DNA of 64,000 nucleotides from DATBLE01 sp963719325 (GTDB taxonomy: Bacteria; Actinomycetota; Thermoleophilia; Gaiellales; Gaiellaceae): positions 62,001 through 126,000 of the forward strand of contig CAVRBW010000021.1 of the NCBI GenBank assembly GCA_963719325.1, given 5' to 3'. Of this stretch, positions 22,218 to 33,639 are shown piece after piece. A model generated the notes under the pieces. The model did no database searches. It was not told where the DNA came from and saw nothing but the letters and a program-made list of their open reading frames with translations. The translations under genes and the position numbers were made by a program. Every line of letters begins with the position of its first letter. The stretch's first letter is position 1.

Positions 22218-22999
22218 GCCTCGATCCGCAGCGGCTCGATAGCGGTCGCGCGTCCGTCCGCGCCGCAGTCGACGACGACCCCCTCGAGCCTGACTCCGGT
22301 CTCGGCGGGGCGGAACCGGACCGGCATCCCGGTTCGCATCCGCCGGATGGCGAGCTCCGCCTCGACGCCGATCACCGAGTCGTGCGGCCCCGTCATCCCG
22401 GCGTCGGTGATCGCCGCGGTGCCGCCCGGTTGGACACGGGCGTCGCTTGTCTGGACGTGCGTGTGCGTACCGATCACCGCGGTGACGCGTCCGTCCAGCC
22501 AGCGGGCGAGAGCGACCTTCTCGCTCGTCGCCTCGGCATGGAAGTCGACGACGATCACCCGGGCCTGGCGTTGCGCCTGGTCGACCAGAGCGTCCACGAT
22601 CTCGAACGGGCCGACCGGAACGTCGAGGAAGAGCGAGCCCATCAGGTTGACGACCGCGACCGGCGTTCCATCTGCTGCGGGCGCGACCGTGACCGCGCGT
22701 CCGGGGGAGCCGGCGGCGACGTTGCCCGGCCGGATCACACGGTCGGAAGTGGCCAGGTACGAGCCGAGCTCGTCCCGCGCCCAGACGTGGTTGCCGAGGG
22801 TGACGACGTCGGCGCCGGCCGCGAGCAGCTTGTCCGCGAGCTTCGGGGTCAGGCCGCGGCCGTCGGCCGTGTTCTCGCCGTTGACGACGCAGAAGCCGGC
22901 GCCGAGCTCCTTGCGCAGCCCGGCCAGCCGTTCCTCCACGGCGCGACGCCCGGCCGAGCCGAAGACGTCGGCGAGGAACAGGATCCGCAGCGCGCTCAT
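22214..22999 (-). CDS. YmdB-family metallophosphoesterase
   Basis: 261 residues. Calcineurin-like motifs ILFLADVFGSAGR, VVNGENTADGRGLTP, TLGNHVW, VVDFHAEATSEK and VIGTHTHVQTSD are in order and match the TIGR00282/YmdB group. B. subtilis YmdB hydrolyses 2',3'-cyclic nucleotides in vitro and affects biofilm and sporulation decisions. The member here is complete, dinuclear metal ligands included. It stands alone on the minus strand, with a hairpin-rich gap upstream. Confidence 0.92.
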   Translation of the reverse strand: MSALRILFLADVFGSAGRRAVEERLAGLRKELGAGFCVVNGENTADGRGLTPKLADKLLAAGADVVTLGNHVWARDELGSYLATSDRVIRPGNVAAGSPGRAVTVAPAADGTPVAVVNLMGSLFLDVPVGPFEIVDALVDQAQRQARVIVVDFHAEATSEKVALARWLDGRVTAVIGTHTHVQTSDARVQPGGTAAITDAGMTGPHDSVIGVEAELAIRRMRTGMPVRFRPAETGVRLEGVVVDCGADGRATAIEPLRIEA

Positions 23000-23059
23000 G
23001 GGCCGGACTCGCAGTGAGTGGGTGGGACGCTGTCGGTGACCCGCCCTCCCGCGCGCGGA

Positions 23060-23079
23060 GGCGAGACCGCGTTCTCGCC
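23060..23079. repeat. inverted repeat upstream of the YmdB-like gene
   Basis: GGCGAGA and TCTCGCC around a 6-base loop. It lies in the 23000-23152 gap, next to the larger palindrome at 23123. Confidence 0.4.
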
Positions 23080-23122
23080 GGAGCGCAAGAGCGGATCGTC
23101 ACGCGTGCCGAAGGAAGGGGTC

Positions 23123-23148
23123 CGTGGGGGAACCATGGTTCCCCCACG
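23123..23148. repeat. GGGGGAAAC-type palindrome, inverted copy
   Basis: Perfect 26-base palindrome with half CGTGGGGGAACCA. Read on the minus strand it is followed by GGACCCCTTCCTT, matching the pyrimidine flank of the other copies. It sits just after the stop of the minus-strand LytM-like gene and may act as its terminator. Confidence 0.75.
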
Positions 23149-23152
23149 CTAT

Positions 23153-23917
23153 CTAGGGCAGCGTGGCCGAATGAAGCTCGATCTCGACGTGGTTGCCCGC
23201 ATCCTGCGTGTAGCGGGCGAGCGCGAGCCGTTCGACGCCCGAGAAGTCGAGCACGTTGCCGATCTTCGACGAGCCTGCCGAAAGATCCGAGCCGACTGTC
23301 AGGGACGGATCGGGTCGCAGATGCGAGAGCGAGACCACGACCGACGGCTCGCCGGATGGTTGGATGTCGATCACGGAGCCGTAGGCCTTGCCGTCGAGAA
23401 CGTAGTCACGGAGGCCGACGACGGTTCCGTCGACGGGCGCGTAGACGTCTGTACCAGGGGCGGCGCCGACGTTGAGGGATCCGGTCGACGAGCCTGCGCC
23501 GCCGCCCAGCTGGTAGTACCTGACCCCGCCTCCTCCACCGCCGAAGATGCGGTGGAACGCGCGCGCGAACAACCCTTCGTTCGCCTGCCGCCCGAGGGGA
23601 TCGAACGGGAGCGCGCTCTCGCCGGCGGCGTGGTAGCCGACCGCGGTCACGTTCCGCTGGTTGACAGGCAGCTGGATCCGCAGCGACCCGTGAACGGCGA
23701 TCACGAGCGGCTCCGGCGGGCCGGCCGGAAGCAGTCGAGCCGCGCTCGCCGGCGTACCCGCGCCGATCACCGCCGAGCCGCCGGACCGGAAGGCGGAGAC
23801 CAGCAGCAACACGAAGACGCCGAGGCCGACGACGGTGACGAGCGCCCGCCGGCGGGCGCGCCGGACAGCGGAAGACGAACGTCGCTGTGGCCGCCGGTAG
23901 GCGGGAGTACGTGGCAT
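23153..23917 (-). CDS. LytM-like domain protein, probably catalytically degenerate
   Basis: 254 residues from ATG at 23917. A basic N-terminus and one membrane helix (VVGLGVFVLLLVSAF, about 30-45) lead to an extracytoplasmic domain. Residues 140-250 align with the LytM/M23 core (TDVYAPVDGTVVGLRDYV, SLSHL, NHVEIEL) but the first His-x3-Asp zinc motif is absent. Such inactive LytM proteins often activate or anchor cell-wall hydrolases. A Gly-rich linker (IFGGGGGGV) precedes the domain. Confidence 0.68.
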   Translation of the reverse strand: MPRTPAYRRPQRRSSSAVRRARRRALVTVVGLGVFVLLLVSAFRSGGSAVIGAGTPASAARLLPAGPPEPLVIAVHGSLRIQLPVNQRNVTAVGYHAAGESALPFDPLGRQANEGLFARAFHRIFGGGGGGVRYYQLGGGAGSSTGSLNVGAAPGTDVYAPVDGTVVGLRDYVLDGKAYGSVIDIQPSGEPSVVVSLSHLRPDPSLTVGSDLSAGSSKIGNVLDFSGVERLALARYTQDAGNHVEIELHSATLP

Positions 23918-24091
23918 CGCGGGCACCGTAGCCGAGGTCGGCCCTCGATTCAACCGAGTTTGTGACACTCGTTGCCCAGATTCTGGGCCGGTTTCGAGCC
24001 AAACTTCGTGACGGTCGAGCGCGAGCGCACCGTCCGTCTCGATCGACCAGTCCCAGGCGGGCGGCCGAACCCGTACGGCGGGCGCGGTACG

Positions 24092-25375
24092 ATGGCCGTG
24101 ATGCTCCCCGGCGCGGCGCCGAAGATCCAGATTCCGCGCTGGATCCAGCTGGTCGGGCTTCCGCTGTTGCTCGTTCTGGCGTGGGTGGTGGCGGGCCGCG
24201 TCTTTCACGCGGTCTTCCTCTTCCTCGTCGCCAGCCTGGTCGCGTTGCTGCTCGACCCACTGGTCAAGGGCATCGCCTCGGTCCGCATCGGGAGGTTCCA
24301 GATCCGCCGCGGCTTCTCGGTCGCGTTCGTGTACCTCAGCCTTGCCGCGGTGCTGATCGTCAGCATCTGGGCTCTCGCCACCGTCGTCGTCGATCAGACG
24401 AAGACGGCGGCAAATCGCTTCGACACCTACTTTACGGAGCCCCATGGACGGACTGGCCGGACGGATGCCGACCGCGACGTCGACCGCCTCCAGCACTGGT
24501 TCAACACGCACGGGCTGGGCTCGATCAAGGTTCAGGAGCGCGGCCACCGCTGGGTGAGGCAGATCCAGAAGAAGGACGTCGGCAAGTACACGAACCGGAT
24601 CGTCAACTTCGTCGAGGGTGCGGCGATCTCGATCGGCAAGCTCCTGTTCTCGCTGGTCGTGGTGATCGTCGCCTCGATCTACATGCTGCTCGACTTCTCG
24701 AAGCTGGCGAGGGCGATCGACCGACGATTCCCGCCGCATCCGGGCTCCCCGCCCCTGCTGGTGCGGGTGGAGCATGCCGTGGCCGGCTACGTGAAGGCGC
24801 AGCTGCTCGTCTCGCTGATCATCGGAGCGAGCGGCGGGCTGGGGATGTGGGTGCTCGGCGCCCTCGGCTGGGTCCCGGGTGCGGACAAGTACGCCCTGCT
24901 CTTCGGGGCGTGGGTCGCGGTCACCGAGCTGATCCCGTACCTCGGCCCGTGGCTCGGCGCGATTCCCGCCGGGATCTACGCCGCGGTCGTCCACCCGATC
25001 TCGTTGCTGTGGGTGACGATCCTGTTTCTCTTCATCCACCAGATCGAGGGGCATGTGGTCGTCCCGAACGTGATGGGGAGCGCGCTTCGCCTGCATCCCC
25101 TGCTGGTCATCTTCGGCCTGCTCGCCGGTGGAGAGATCTACGGGCTGCCGGGGATCCTGATCACGCTGCCGCTGCTGGCCGCCGCGCGCGCGATCTACGA
25201 GTTCTTCTCCGAGCGAGTCGCGCTCGAGCCGTGGACCGAGAGCGGTCCGGTGCCGGTCGAGGTCGAGATCGGGCCGGCGCCGCCCCCCCAGGCCCCGATC
25301 GCGCCGGCGACGGACCAGGAGCCGGAGGCGACCGAGCCGCCGCCGCGGGCGCGACGTACCCGCCCGCGAGCTTGA
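24092..25375 (+). CDS. AI-2E family transporter
   Basis: 427 residues from ATG at 24092; the frame is open upstream, but this ATG directly precedes the first conserved helix. About seven helices, with the family core VTELIPYLGPWLGAIPA and the later QIEGHVVVPNVMGSALRLHP. A coiled extracytoplasmic loop follows helix 3. The Pro- and Glu-rich tail (residues 390-427) is unstructured. Family members have been linked to AI-2 export or sodium-proton exchange, so the substrate is not fixed. Its stop overlaps the ABC ATPase start. Confidence 0.88.
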   Translation: MAVMLPGAAPKIQIPRWIQLVGLPLLLVLAWVVAGRVFHAVFLFLVASLVALLLDPLVKGIASVRIGRFQIRRGFSVAFVYLSLAAVLIVSIWALATVVVDQTKTAANRFDTYFTEPHGRTGRTDADRDVDRLQHWFNTHGLGSIKVQERGHRWVRQIQKKDVGKYTNRIVNFVEGAAISIGKLLFSLVVVIVASIYMLLDFSKLARAIDRRFPPHPGSPPLLVRVEHAVAGYVKAQLLVSLIIGASGGLGMWVLGALGWVPGADKYALLFGAWVAVTELIPYLGPWLGAIPAGIYAAVVHPISLLWVTILFLFIHQIEGHVVVPNVMGSALRLHPLLVIFGLLAGGEIYGLPGILITLPLLAAARAIYEFFSERVALEPWTESGPVPVEVEIGPAPPPQAPIAPATDQEPEATEPPPRARRTRPRA

Positions 25376-26025
25376 CAGGCGCTCCGCTGCTGGCAGCCCG
25401 AGGCGTTTCGCGCCGCTTCGGCGACCAGGTCGCGCTCGAGCCGACCGACGCCCTCGTCCAGCCCGGGGAGGTGCTCGCCCTGGTCGGCCCGAACGGCGCG
25501 GGCAAGTCGACGCTGCTCGCGATCCTCGCCGGCGCGCTCGAGCCCAGCAGCGGCACGGTCGAGCGGTCACGGGCAATCCGGGTCGGATGGATGCCGCAGC
25601 GCCCGGCGCACTACGGCCGGCTGTCGCCGCGGCAGAACCTGGAGCTGTTCTCGCGCCTCGAGGGCGCCGGCGACCCGGGGGCCTCGCTCGTCCGGTTCGA
25701 GCTGCCCGGCGACGGGAGGCCGGCGGCCTCGTTGTCCGTGGGAAACCGGCAGCGGCTCGACCTCGCGATCTCGCTGCTCGCAAGTCCCGAGGTGTTGCTC
25801 CTCGACGAGCCCACCGCTGCGCTCGACCCGCGCCAGCGACGGCGGCTCTGGGAGACGGCCGCATCTCTGCGCGACGAGGCGGGGGCGGTCGTTCTCGTCA
25901 CTCAGAACGTCGAGGATCTCGAGCACGTCGCCGACCGGGTCATGGTCCTGCTCGAAGGCAAAGCGATCTTCGAAGGCTCGGTAACCGAGTACCTCGGGTC
26001 CGAGGCCGCCGGGGCGCTGCGCTGA
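25372..26025 (+). CDS. ABC transporter ATP-binding protein
   Basis: 217 residues from TTG at 25372 (4-base overlap with the previous stop). Walker A ALVGPNGAGKSTLLAIL, Walker B VLLLDEPTAALDP, and an H-loop-position TQNVEDLEH with glutamine instead of the usual histidine neighbour. The signature is degenerate (LSVGNRQRL in place of LSGGQ). The short single-domain form is as in ABC-2 exporters. It pairs with the permease downstream and sits just before hemB and hemL, so haem-related export is possible but unproven. Confidence 0.85.
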   Translation: MTGAPLLAARGVSRRFGDQVALEPTDALVQPGEVLALVGPNGAGKSTLLAILAGALEPSSGTVERSRAIRVGWMPQRPAHYGRLSPRQNLELFSRLEGAGDPGASLVRFELPGDGRPAASLSVGNRQRLDLAISLLASPEVLLLDEPTAALDPRQRRRLWETAASLRDEAGAVVLVTQNVEDLEHVADRVMVLLEGKAIFEGSVTEYLGSEAAGALR

Positions 26026-27364
26026 GAGCCTCCGCGTTGATCCTGCGGAAGGACCTCCTCGTCTTGCGGCGGTCTCCGGTCCTGCTCGGCGTGCTCGTCG
26101 CCTACCCGCTCGTGATCGCGCTCCTGATCGGGCTGACCGCGGCGTACGCGAACGCCAAGCCGCGGGTCGCGCTCGTCGACCTGGACGGGATCCCGCCCAG
26201 GGTGAGCGTTGCCGGTTCGAGCTTCGACGTCGACGCGCTCATCGACCAGGTCGCGAAGAACGTCGATCTCGTCCGCATGCGCGAAGGACAGGCGGCGGAC
26301 CAGCTCGCCTCCGGGCGCGTCGCCGCCGTGATCACGATTCCGGCGGGCTTCGTCGCCGAGCTGAAGAACCTGGCCAGTCCGCACCTGACGCTCGCGACGG
26401 GCACCGGCGGGATCACCTCGCGGGTCCGCCAGCAGATGCAGGCGCTCGTCTACAGCCTGAACCTGCGGCTGCAAAAGGCCTTCATCCAGGCCGACATCCG
26501 CTACGTCCAGCTGCTGCTGCACGGCGGCACGGGCACCGCGCTCGGCAGATCGTTCTCGATCATCGGACTCGACGGGGCCGCGCGCCGGATCGCGCGCCTG
26601 CCGTCGTCGCCCGAGAAGGCCCAGATCACCGACTTCATCCACGACGCGCGCCTCGCGCTCGCCTACACGGACGGCGCGATCAGGGCGACCGCGTCCCCGA
26701 TCGTCCTCGACGAGGACAAGGGCCACGGCCGGACGTCCTCCCTGTCGGCGCAGGCGCAGGCCTACGGCCTCGCGATCACGATCTGCTTCCTCGGCGTGTT
26801 GCTCGCCGCCGGAGCGCTCGCCGCCGAGCGCGACGAGAACGCGATCGGACGGCTCGTGCGCGGCCTGGTCGGCCTCGGCCAGCTGGTCGCCGCGAAGGTG
26901 GCGCTCGCGGCGGCGGTCGCAGTCGTTCTCGGCCTCGCGATCCTGGTCGGCTTCGGGATCGCGGTCGAGGTGGGCGACGTCTCCGGAGGGCAGCCATGGC
27001 AGCGGGTGCCGCTCGTGCTGGTCGGCATCGTGCTTGCCGGAGCGGCGGTCGGCGCGGTCGGAGCGCTGATCGGCGCGCTGGCCAGGGAGTCGAGGACGGC
27101 GTCGCTGGTCGGCGTCCTCGTGGTGCTCCCGGTCGTCTTCCTCGGGCTCGTGCCGCGCGAGATCGTCCCCGCCGCTGCGTGGATCAGCGACGCGTTTCCG
27201 TTCGCCCACGCCGTCCGCTTCTTCGCCTCCGCCCTCTACGACGGCTCGCCATGGAAGGTCGTCGGGCGTGAGGCGGCCTGGTTGGTCGGGCTCGGCGCCC
27301 TGTTCGGCGGGCTTGCACGCGTCTCCGTCGCCGCCTTGCCGTTGGAATGCCGCTCGGGCACTAA
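26022..27364 (+). CDS. ABC-2 type permease, 3' end disturbed by a probable frameshift
   Basis: Starts with a TTG or CTG codon overlapping the ATPase stop. One N-terminal helix, a large extracytoplasmic domain (residues 45-240) and five C-terminal helices from AITICFLGVLLAAGALAAERDENA onwards give the ABC-2 exporter layout. In the uninterrupted frame it would run on to 27596 inside hemB. A one-base deletion near 27320-27345 would instead give the family-like tail RRLAVGMPLGH and a TAA stop at 27362-27364. I therefore give the shorter end. Confidence 0.75.
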
Positions 27365-27373
27365 TCTTTCCGC

Positions 27374-28339
27374 ATCAGCGCCTTTCCCGTCACGCGTCTA
27401 CGCCGCCTCCGACGAACCGGGGCGCTGCGCTCGCTCGTTCGCGAGACGCGACTCGAGCTCGACGACTTCGTCATGCCGCTCTTCGTCGGGCCGCAGACGG
27501 TCCCGAACGAGGCGTTGCCGGCGATGGGGCGCTGGTCGGTCGAGGACGTCGTCGGCGAGGTGGACGCACTGGCCGGCGCGGGCGTCAAGGCGGTGATCCT
27601 GTTCGGCATCCCCGACGAGAAGGACGACGAGGGCTCGGGGGCCTGGGACGAGGACGGCGTCGTCCAGCGTGCCCTGGGTGCGCTGCGACCGCGCTTCCCG
27701 GAGCTCGTCCTGCTCACCGACGTCTGTCTCTGCGAGTACACGGTCCACGGCCACTGCGGGGTGCTGGTGAAGAAACCCGCATGGGGGGACGGCGGGATCG
27801 ACAACGACGAGACGCTCGAGCTGCTCGCCCGGACGGCGGTCAGCCACGTCGAGGCGGGCGCGGACGCGGTCTGCCCGAGCGACATGATGGACGGGCGGGT
27901 CGCCGCGGTCCGCGAAGCGCTGCCGGAGACGCCGATCGTCGCCTACTCGGCCAAGTACGCGTCCGCGTTCTACGGGCCCTTCCGCGAGGCGGCCGACTCG
28001 GCGCCGGCTTTCGGCGACCGGCGGAGCTACCAGATGGATCCGGCGAACGTCCGCGAGGCGCTGCGCGAGTGCGAGCTGGACGTGGCCGAAGGCGCCGACG
28101 TGATCATGATCAAGCCCGCTCTCCCCTATCTGGACGTGATCCGAGCGGCCCGGGAGCGCTTCGACCTCCCGCTCGCCGCCTACAACGTCTCCGGCGAGTA
28201 CGCGATGGTCAAGGCGGCTGCGGCACACGGCTGGCTGGAGGAACGCGAGGCCGCGCTCGAGTCGCTGACCGCGATCAAGCGTGCCGGCGCGGACATCGTG
28301 ATCTCGTACTGGACGAAGAATCTGGCTGCATGGCTCTAG
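27374..28339 (+). CDS. hemB: delta-aminolevulinic acid dehydratase (porphobilinogen synthase)
   Basis: The zinc motif DVCLCEYTVHGHCG, the VCPSDMMDGRV loop and the Schiff-base lysine in MIKPALPYLDVI identify HemB. It condenses two aminolevulinates to porphobilinogen. The conserved N-terminal arm (FPVTRLRRLRRTGALRSLV) lies upstream of the first ATG (27473). The only possible start after the in-frame TAA at 27362 is an ATC at 27374. So either a rare ATC start is used or ATG was misread; translation from 27473 would lose the oligomer arm. It overlaps hemL by 10 bases. Confidence 0.93.
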   Translation: MSAFPVTRLRRLRRTGALRSLVRETRLELDDFVMPLFVGPQTVPNEALPAMGRWSVEDVVGEVDALAGAGVKAVILFGIPDEKDDEGSGAWDEDGVVQRALGALRPRFPELVLLTDVCLCEYTVHGHCGVLVKKPAWGDGGIDNDETLELLARTAVSHVEAGADAVCPSDMMDGRVAAVREALPETPIVAYSAKYASAFYGPFREAADSAPAFGDRRSYQMDPANVREALRECELDVAEGADVIMIKPALPYLDVIRAARERFDLPLAAYNVSGEYAMVKAAAAHGWLEEREAALESLTAIKRAGADIVISYWTKNLAAWL

Positions 28340-29592
28340 GCACGCGCTCCGATCTCTATCGGAGGGCGCTGAAGCTGATCCCCGGCGGCGTCAACTCGCC
28401 CGTGCGGGCGATGCAGGCGGTCGGACTCGACGAGCCCGTCTTCATGAGGCGAGGGCTGGGCGCGGAGATCGAGGACGTCGACGGCCGCCGCTACGTCGAC
28501 TGGGTGATGTCCTGGGGGCCGCTGATCTTCGGGCACGCCGATCCGGAGACCCTCGCTGCGGTGGTCGAGGCCGCCGAGCGGGGAACCTCGTTCGGCGCCC
28601 CGACGGAAGCCGAGGTCGAGCTGGCGGCCGAGATCGTGGACGCCGTTCCGTCGATCGAGCTGGTGCGGCTCGTGTCTTCGGGAACAGAGGCTGCGATGTC
28701 CGCGCTTCGGCTCGCCCGGGCGGCGACGCACCGGAGTCGCGTGATCAAGTTCGCCGGCTGCTACCACGGGCACGCCGACGCGCTGCTCGCGAGCGCAGGC
28801 TCCGGCCTCGCGACGCTCGGGATCCCCTCGTCGCCGGGCGTTCCGACAGGCGCAGCGGGCGACACGATCATCTGTCGCTTCAACGACGTCGACGCGGTGG
28901 CGGGCGCGGTCGCGCAGTGGGGCGAAGGGCTCGCGTGCGTGATCGTCGAGCCGGTCGCGGGGAACATGGGGGTGGTGCCGCCGGCGCCGGGCTTCCTCGA
29001 GGCGCTGCGCGCGCTCTGCGACGCGTCTGGTGCCCTGCTCGTGTTCGACGAGGTGATCACCGGCTTTCGGGTCGGTCGCGGTGGCGCTCAGGAGCGCTTC
29101 GGCGTCCTTCCGGACCTGACGATCCTCGGCAAGATCGTCGGCGGCGGCCTTCCGCTCGCCGCGTTCGGCGGCCGGGCCGAGGTGATGGAGCGGCTCGCGC
29201 CCGCTGGCGACGTGTACCAGGCGGGCACGCTCTCCGGGAATCCCCTCGCGACCGCGGCCGGGGTGTCGGTCCTGCGCAGGTTGCGCGACCCGGAGGTCTA
29301 CGAGCGGCTCGAGGACGTCGGGCGGGAGCTCGAGACGGGGCTCGAGCCGTTCGGCCGCGTGCAGCGGGTCGGCGGGATGCTGACGCTGTTCATGCACGAC
29401 GAGCCGGTGCGGAGCTTCGACGACGCCCAGGCCTGCGACACCGGCCGGTACGCAGAGCTCTTCCGTCATCTGCTCGCGCAGGGCGTCTACGTGGCGCCGT
29501 CGCAGTTCGAGGCGCTCTTCGTCTCGACCGTGCACGGCCACGACGAGGTCGATCGGACGGTGGAGGCCGTTGCCGGCTTCTTCGGTTGCTGA
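28330..29592 (+). CDS. hemL: glutamate-1-semialdehyde 2,1-aminomutase
   Basis: 420 residues from ATG at 28330. Motifs include LIPGGVNSPVRAM, SSGTEAAMSALRLAR, FAGCYHGHADALL, FDEVITGFRVG and the pyridoxal-phosphate lysine in LGKIVGGGLP. It converts glutamate-1-semialdehyde to 5-aminolevulinate, the substrate of HemB, so the two overlapping genes catalyse successive steps. Length and motifs are complete. Confidence 0.96.
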   Translation: MALGTRSDLYRRALKLIPGGVNSPVRAMQAVGLDEPVFMRRGLGAEIEDVDGRRYVDWVMSWGPLIFGHADPETLAAVVEAAERGTSFGAPTEAEVELAAEIVDAVPSIELVRLVSSGTEAAMSALRLARAATHRSRVIKFAGCYHGHADALLASAGSGLATLGIPSSPGVPTGAAGDTIICRFNDVDAVAGAVAQWGEGLACVIVEPVAGNMGVVPPAPGFLEALRALCDASGALLVFDEVITGFRVGRGGAQERFGVLPDLTILGKIVGGGLPLAAFGGRAEVMERLAPAGDVYQAGTLSGNPLATAAGVSVLRRLRDPEVYERLEDVGRELETGLEPFGRVQRVGGMLTLFMHDEPVRSFDDAQACDTGRYAELFRHLLAQGVYVAPSQFEALFVSTVHGHDEVDRTVEAVAGFFGC

Positions 29593-30088
29593 TCTGTGGC
29601 ACGTGATCGCCGACGAGGCGAGTCGTGAGAGCTCGCTCTGGGCCGAGGCGCTCCGCCCGCAGCATCAGCGCGAGCTCACGCCGGTCTTCTCTCCCCTGGG
29701 CCAAGCGCAGTACGCGCTCGGCCTGGAAACCATCTACGAGGGCTACCTGCTCCACTACGGACGGCCGCGGCTCTTCGCGCCTCGCGATCGCGACGCGACG
29801 CTCCTGCTCGGCGACTACCTCTACGCCCACGGGCTCGTCCGGATCGCCGCGCACCAGGATGTCGATGCCGTGGCCGACCTCGCAGCGCTGATCTCCCTCT
29901 GCGCCCAGCTGCGCGCGGACGGGAGGTCGGGTGACGGCGAAGCATGGGCGGCGAGCGCGGCCCGGCTCGGCCGACGCCCGCTGACGGAGACGAGCGACCC
30001 TTCGGCGCTGAAGGCTCTCGCCGCGGCCGACGCGGGCGCCGGCGCGGTCGAGCAGGCGCTCTCTCTTCACCGGCTACGCGTGGGTTAG
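29570..30088 (+). CDS. 172-residue helical protein downstream of hemL, unknown function
   Basis: TTG start at 29570 overlapping the hemL end. All-helical; the stretch LLLGDYLYAHGLVRIAAHQD resembles the GDYLYA helix of polyprenyl diphosphate synthases, but no Asp-rich motif is present. It could be a non-catalytic relative of those enzymes or unrelated. The overlap with hemL implies co-expression. No other motif is recognised. Confidence 0.55.
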   Translation: MPASSVADLWHVIADEASRESSLWAEALRPQHQRELTPVFSPLGQAQYALGLETIYEGYLLHYGRPRLFAPRDRDATLLLGDYLYAHGLVRIAAHQDVDAVADLAALISLCAQLRADGRSGDGEAWAASAARLGRRPLTETSDPSALKALAAADAGAGAVEQALSLHRLRVG

Positions 30089-30097
30089 ACTCGCGCC

Positions 30098-30229
30098 GTG
30101 CTCGCGCTGCTCGCCGACGCCGCCTCCGAGGGGCGGGACGTGATCACCGGCATGCTGATCGTCGGCGCCGTGTTCCTGGGCGTGATCGCGCTCGGCACGC
30201 TCTCGCGCAAGCTCCGCAAGAGGCACTGA
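30098..30229 (+). CDS. 43-residue single-pass membrane protein
   Basis: GTG start at 30098, 9 bases after the previous stop. One membrane helix (about 18-35, GMLIVGAVFLGVIALGTL) and a basic tail SRKLRKRH, giving a cytoplasmic C-terminus. Too short for a family call. It is the last intact gene before the abnormal tract. Confidence 0.5.
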   Translation: MLALLADAASEGRDVITGMLIVGAVFLGVIALGTLSRKLRKRH

Positions 30230-30252
30230 GCGGGCCCCGCCGGTGAGAGTCG

Positions 30253-32889
<2,637 letters not shown>

Positions 32890-33620
32890 CCTAGGAAGAG
32901 AGAGATAGAGATCGGGAGCGTGAACTTGAAAGGGAAGTAGATGAACGAGAGCGCCCACGTGAACTAGTCCCAGCTGGCGAGGAACGAGAAGAGAGACGAC
33001 GGACGAGAGCGCGGGCCGCGAGAGCGGCAAGAACGAGCTGCAAGAAGAGAGTCCAAGGGCTAGACGCCGTCGACGACCATCGCCTCCTCGAGCTCGCGCG
33101 GAATGACCTGGAAGAAGCTGTGCAGCAGGAACGTGTACAGCGCGAGATTGCCGCCGGTGTAGAAGACGACCAGACCGCACAGCGCAGTCGACCAGCAACA
33201 GCTTCTTCGCGAGCAAGAACTGCGGGATGAGCATCATCATCCCGGACCATCAACCCAGCAGCATCAGCGCGAAAAGCATCAACGTACAGGAAAGACAGAA
33301 ACGAGCGAACGAGAAAGCCATCAACGATGAGAGCAGAAAAGAGACGAACTGTCGTCACGACGGCGACGAAGAGCGAGAAGAGGAAGTAGAGGCAGAACTG
33401 GTACGACGTCTACGCGTCGATGTAGTTGGACGACGTCGGATGGTGAGGGAGGAACTACAACGGGATCTCGAGCACGAGCGAAGTACGGCTAGAACGAGGT
33501 CGCGAGCATGTACGCGAACGGCACCATCATCACGACGGCGACAGCAGCGAGCAGAAGCAGACGTGTGCCCGGATCGCGCGAAATGACAGTGAAGCTGAAG
33601 AAGACCATCAGGCGCGCGCC
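32890..33620 (-). pseudogene. sugar ABC transporter permease (MalG-like), heavily frameshifted
   Basis: Fragments in different frames on the minus strand line up with a MalG-type permease. They are LLLLAAVAVVMMVPFAYML near the start, then MMLIPQFLLAKKLLLVD, and traces of the EAA loop (ELEEAMVVDG across frames, about 33060-33110). The 3' end dissolves into the A/G-rich tract. The frame changes every few tens of bases, more than ordinary decay would give. The family would be a membrane subunit of a carbohydrate uptake system. Confidence 0.6.
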
Positions 33621-33639
33621 TAGACCGAACGACGGAAGA

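Noticed and set aside
23918..25864. Minus-strand extension upstream of the LytM-like protein
   Set aside because: It lies opposite the AI-2E transporter and ABC ATPase genes, both of which are clear; the LytM protein starts at the ATG at 23917.
27365..27596. Extension of the ABC permease into hemB
   Set aside because: The tail becomes Ser/Arg-rich and leaves the family pattern, while the overlapping hemB frame is clearly conserved.
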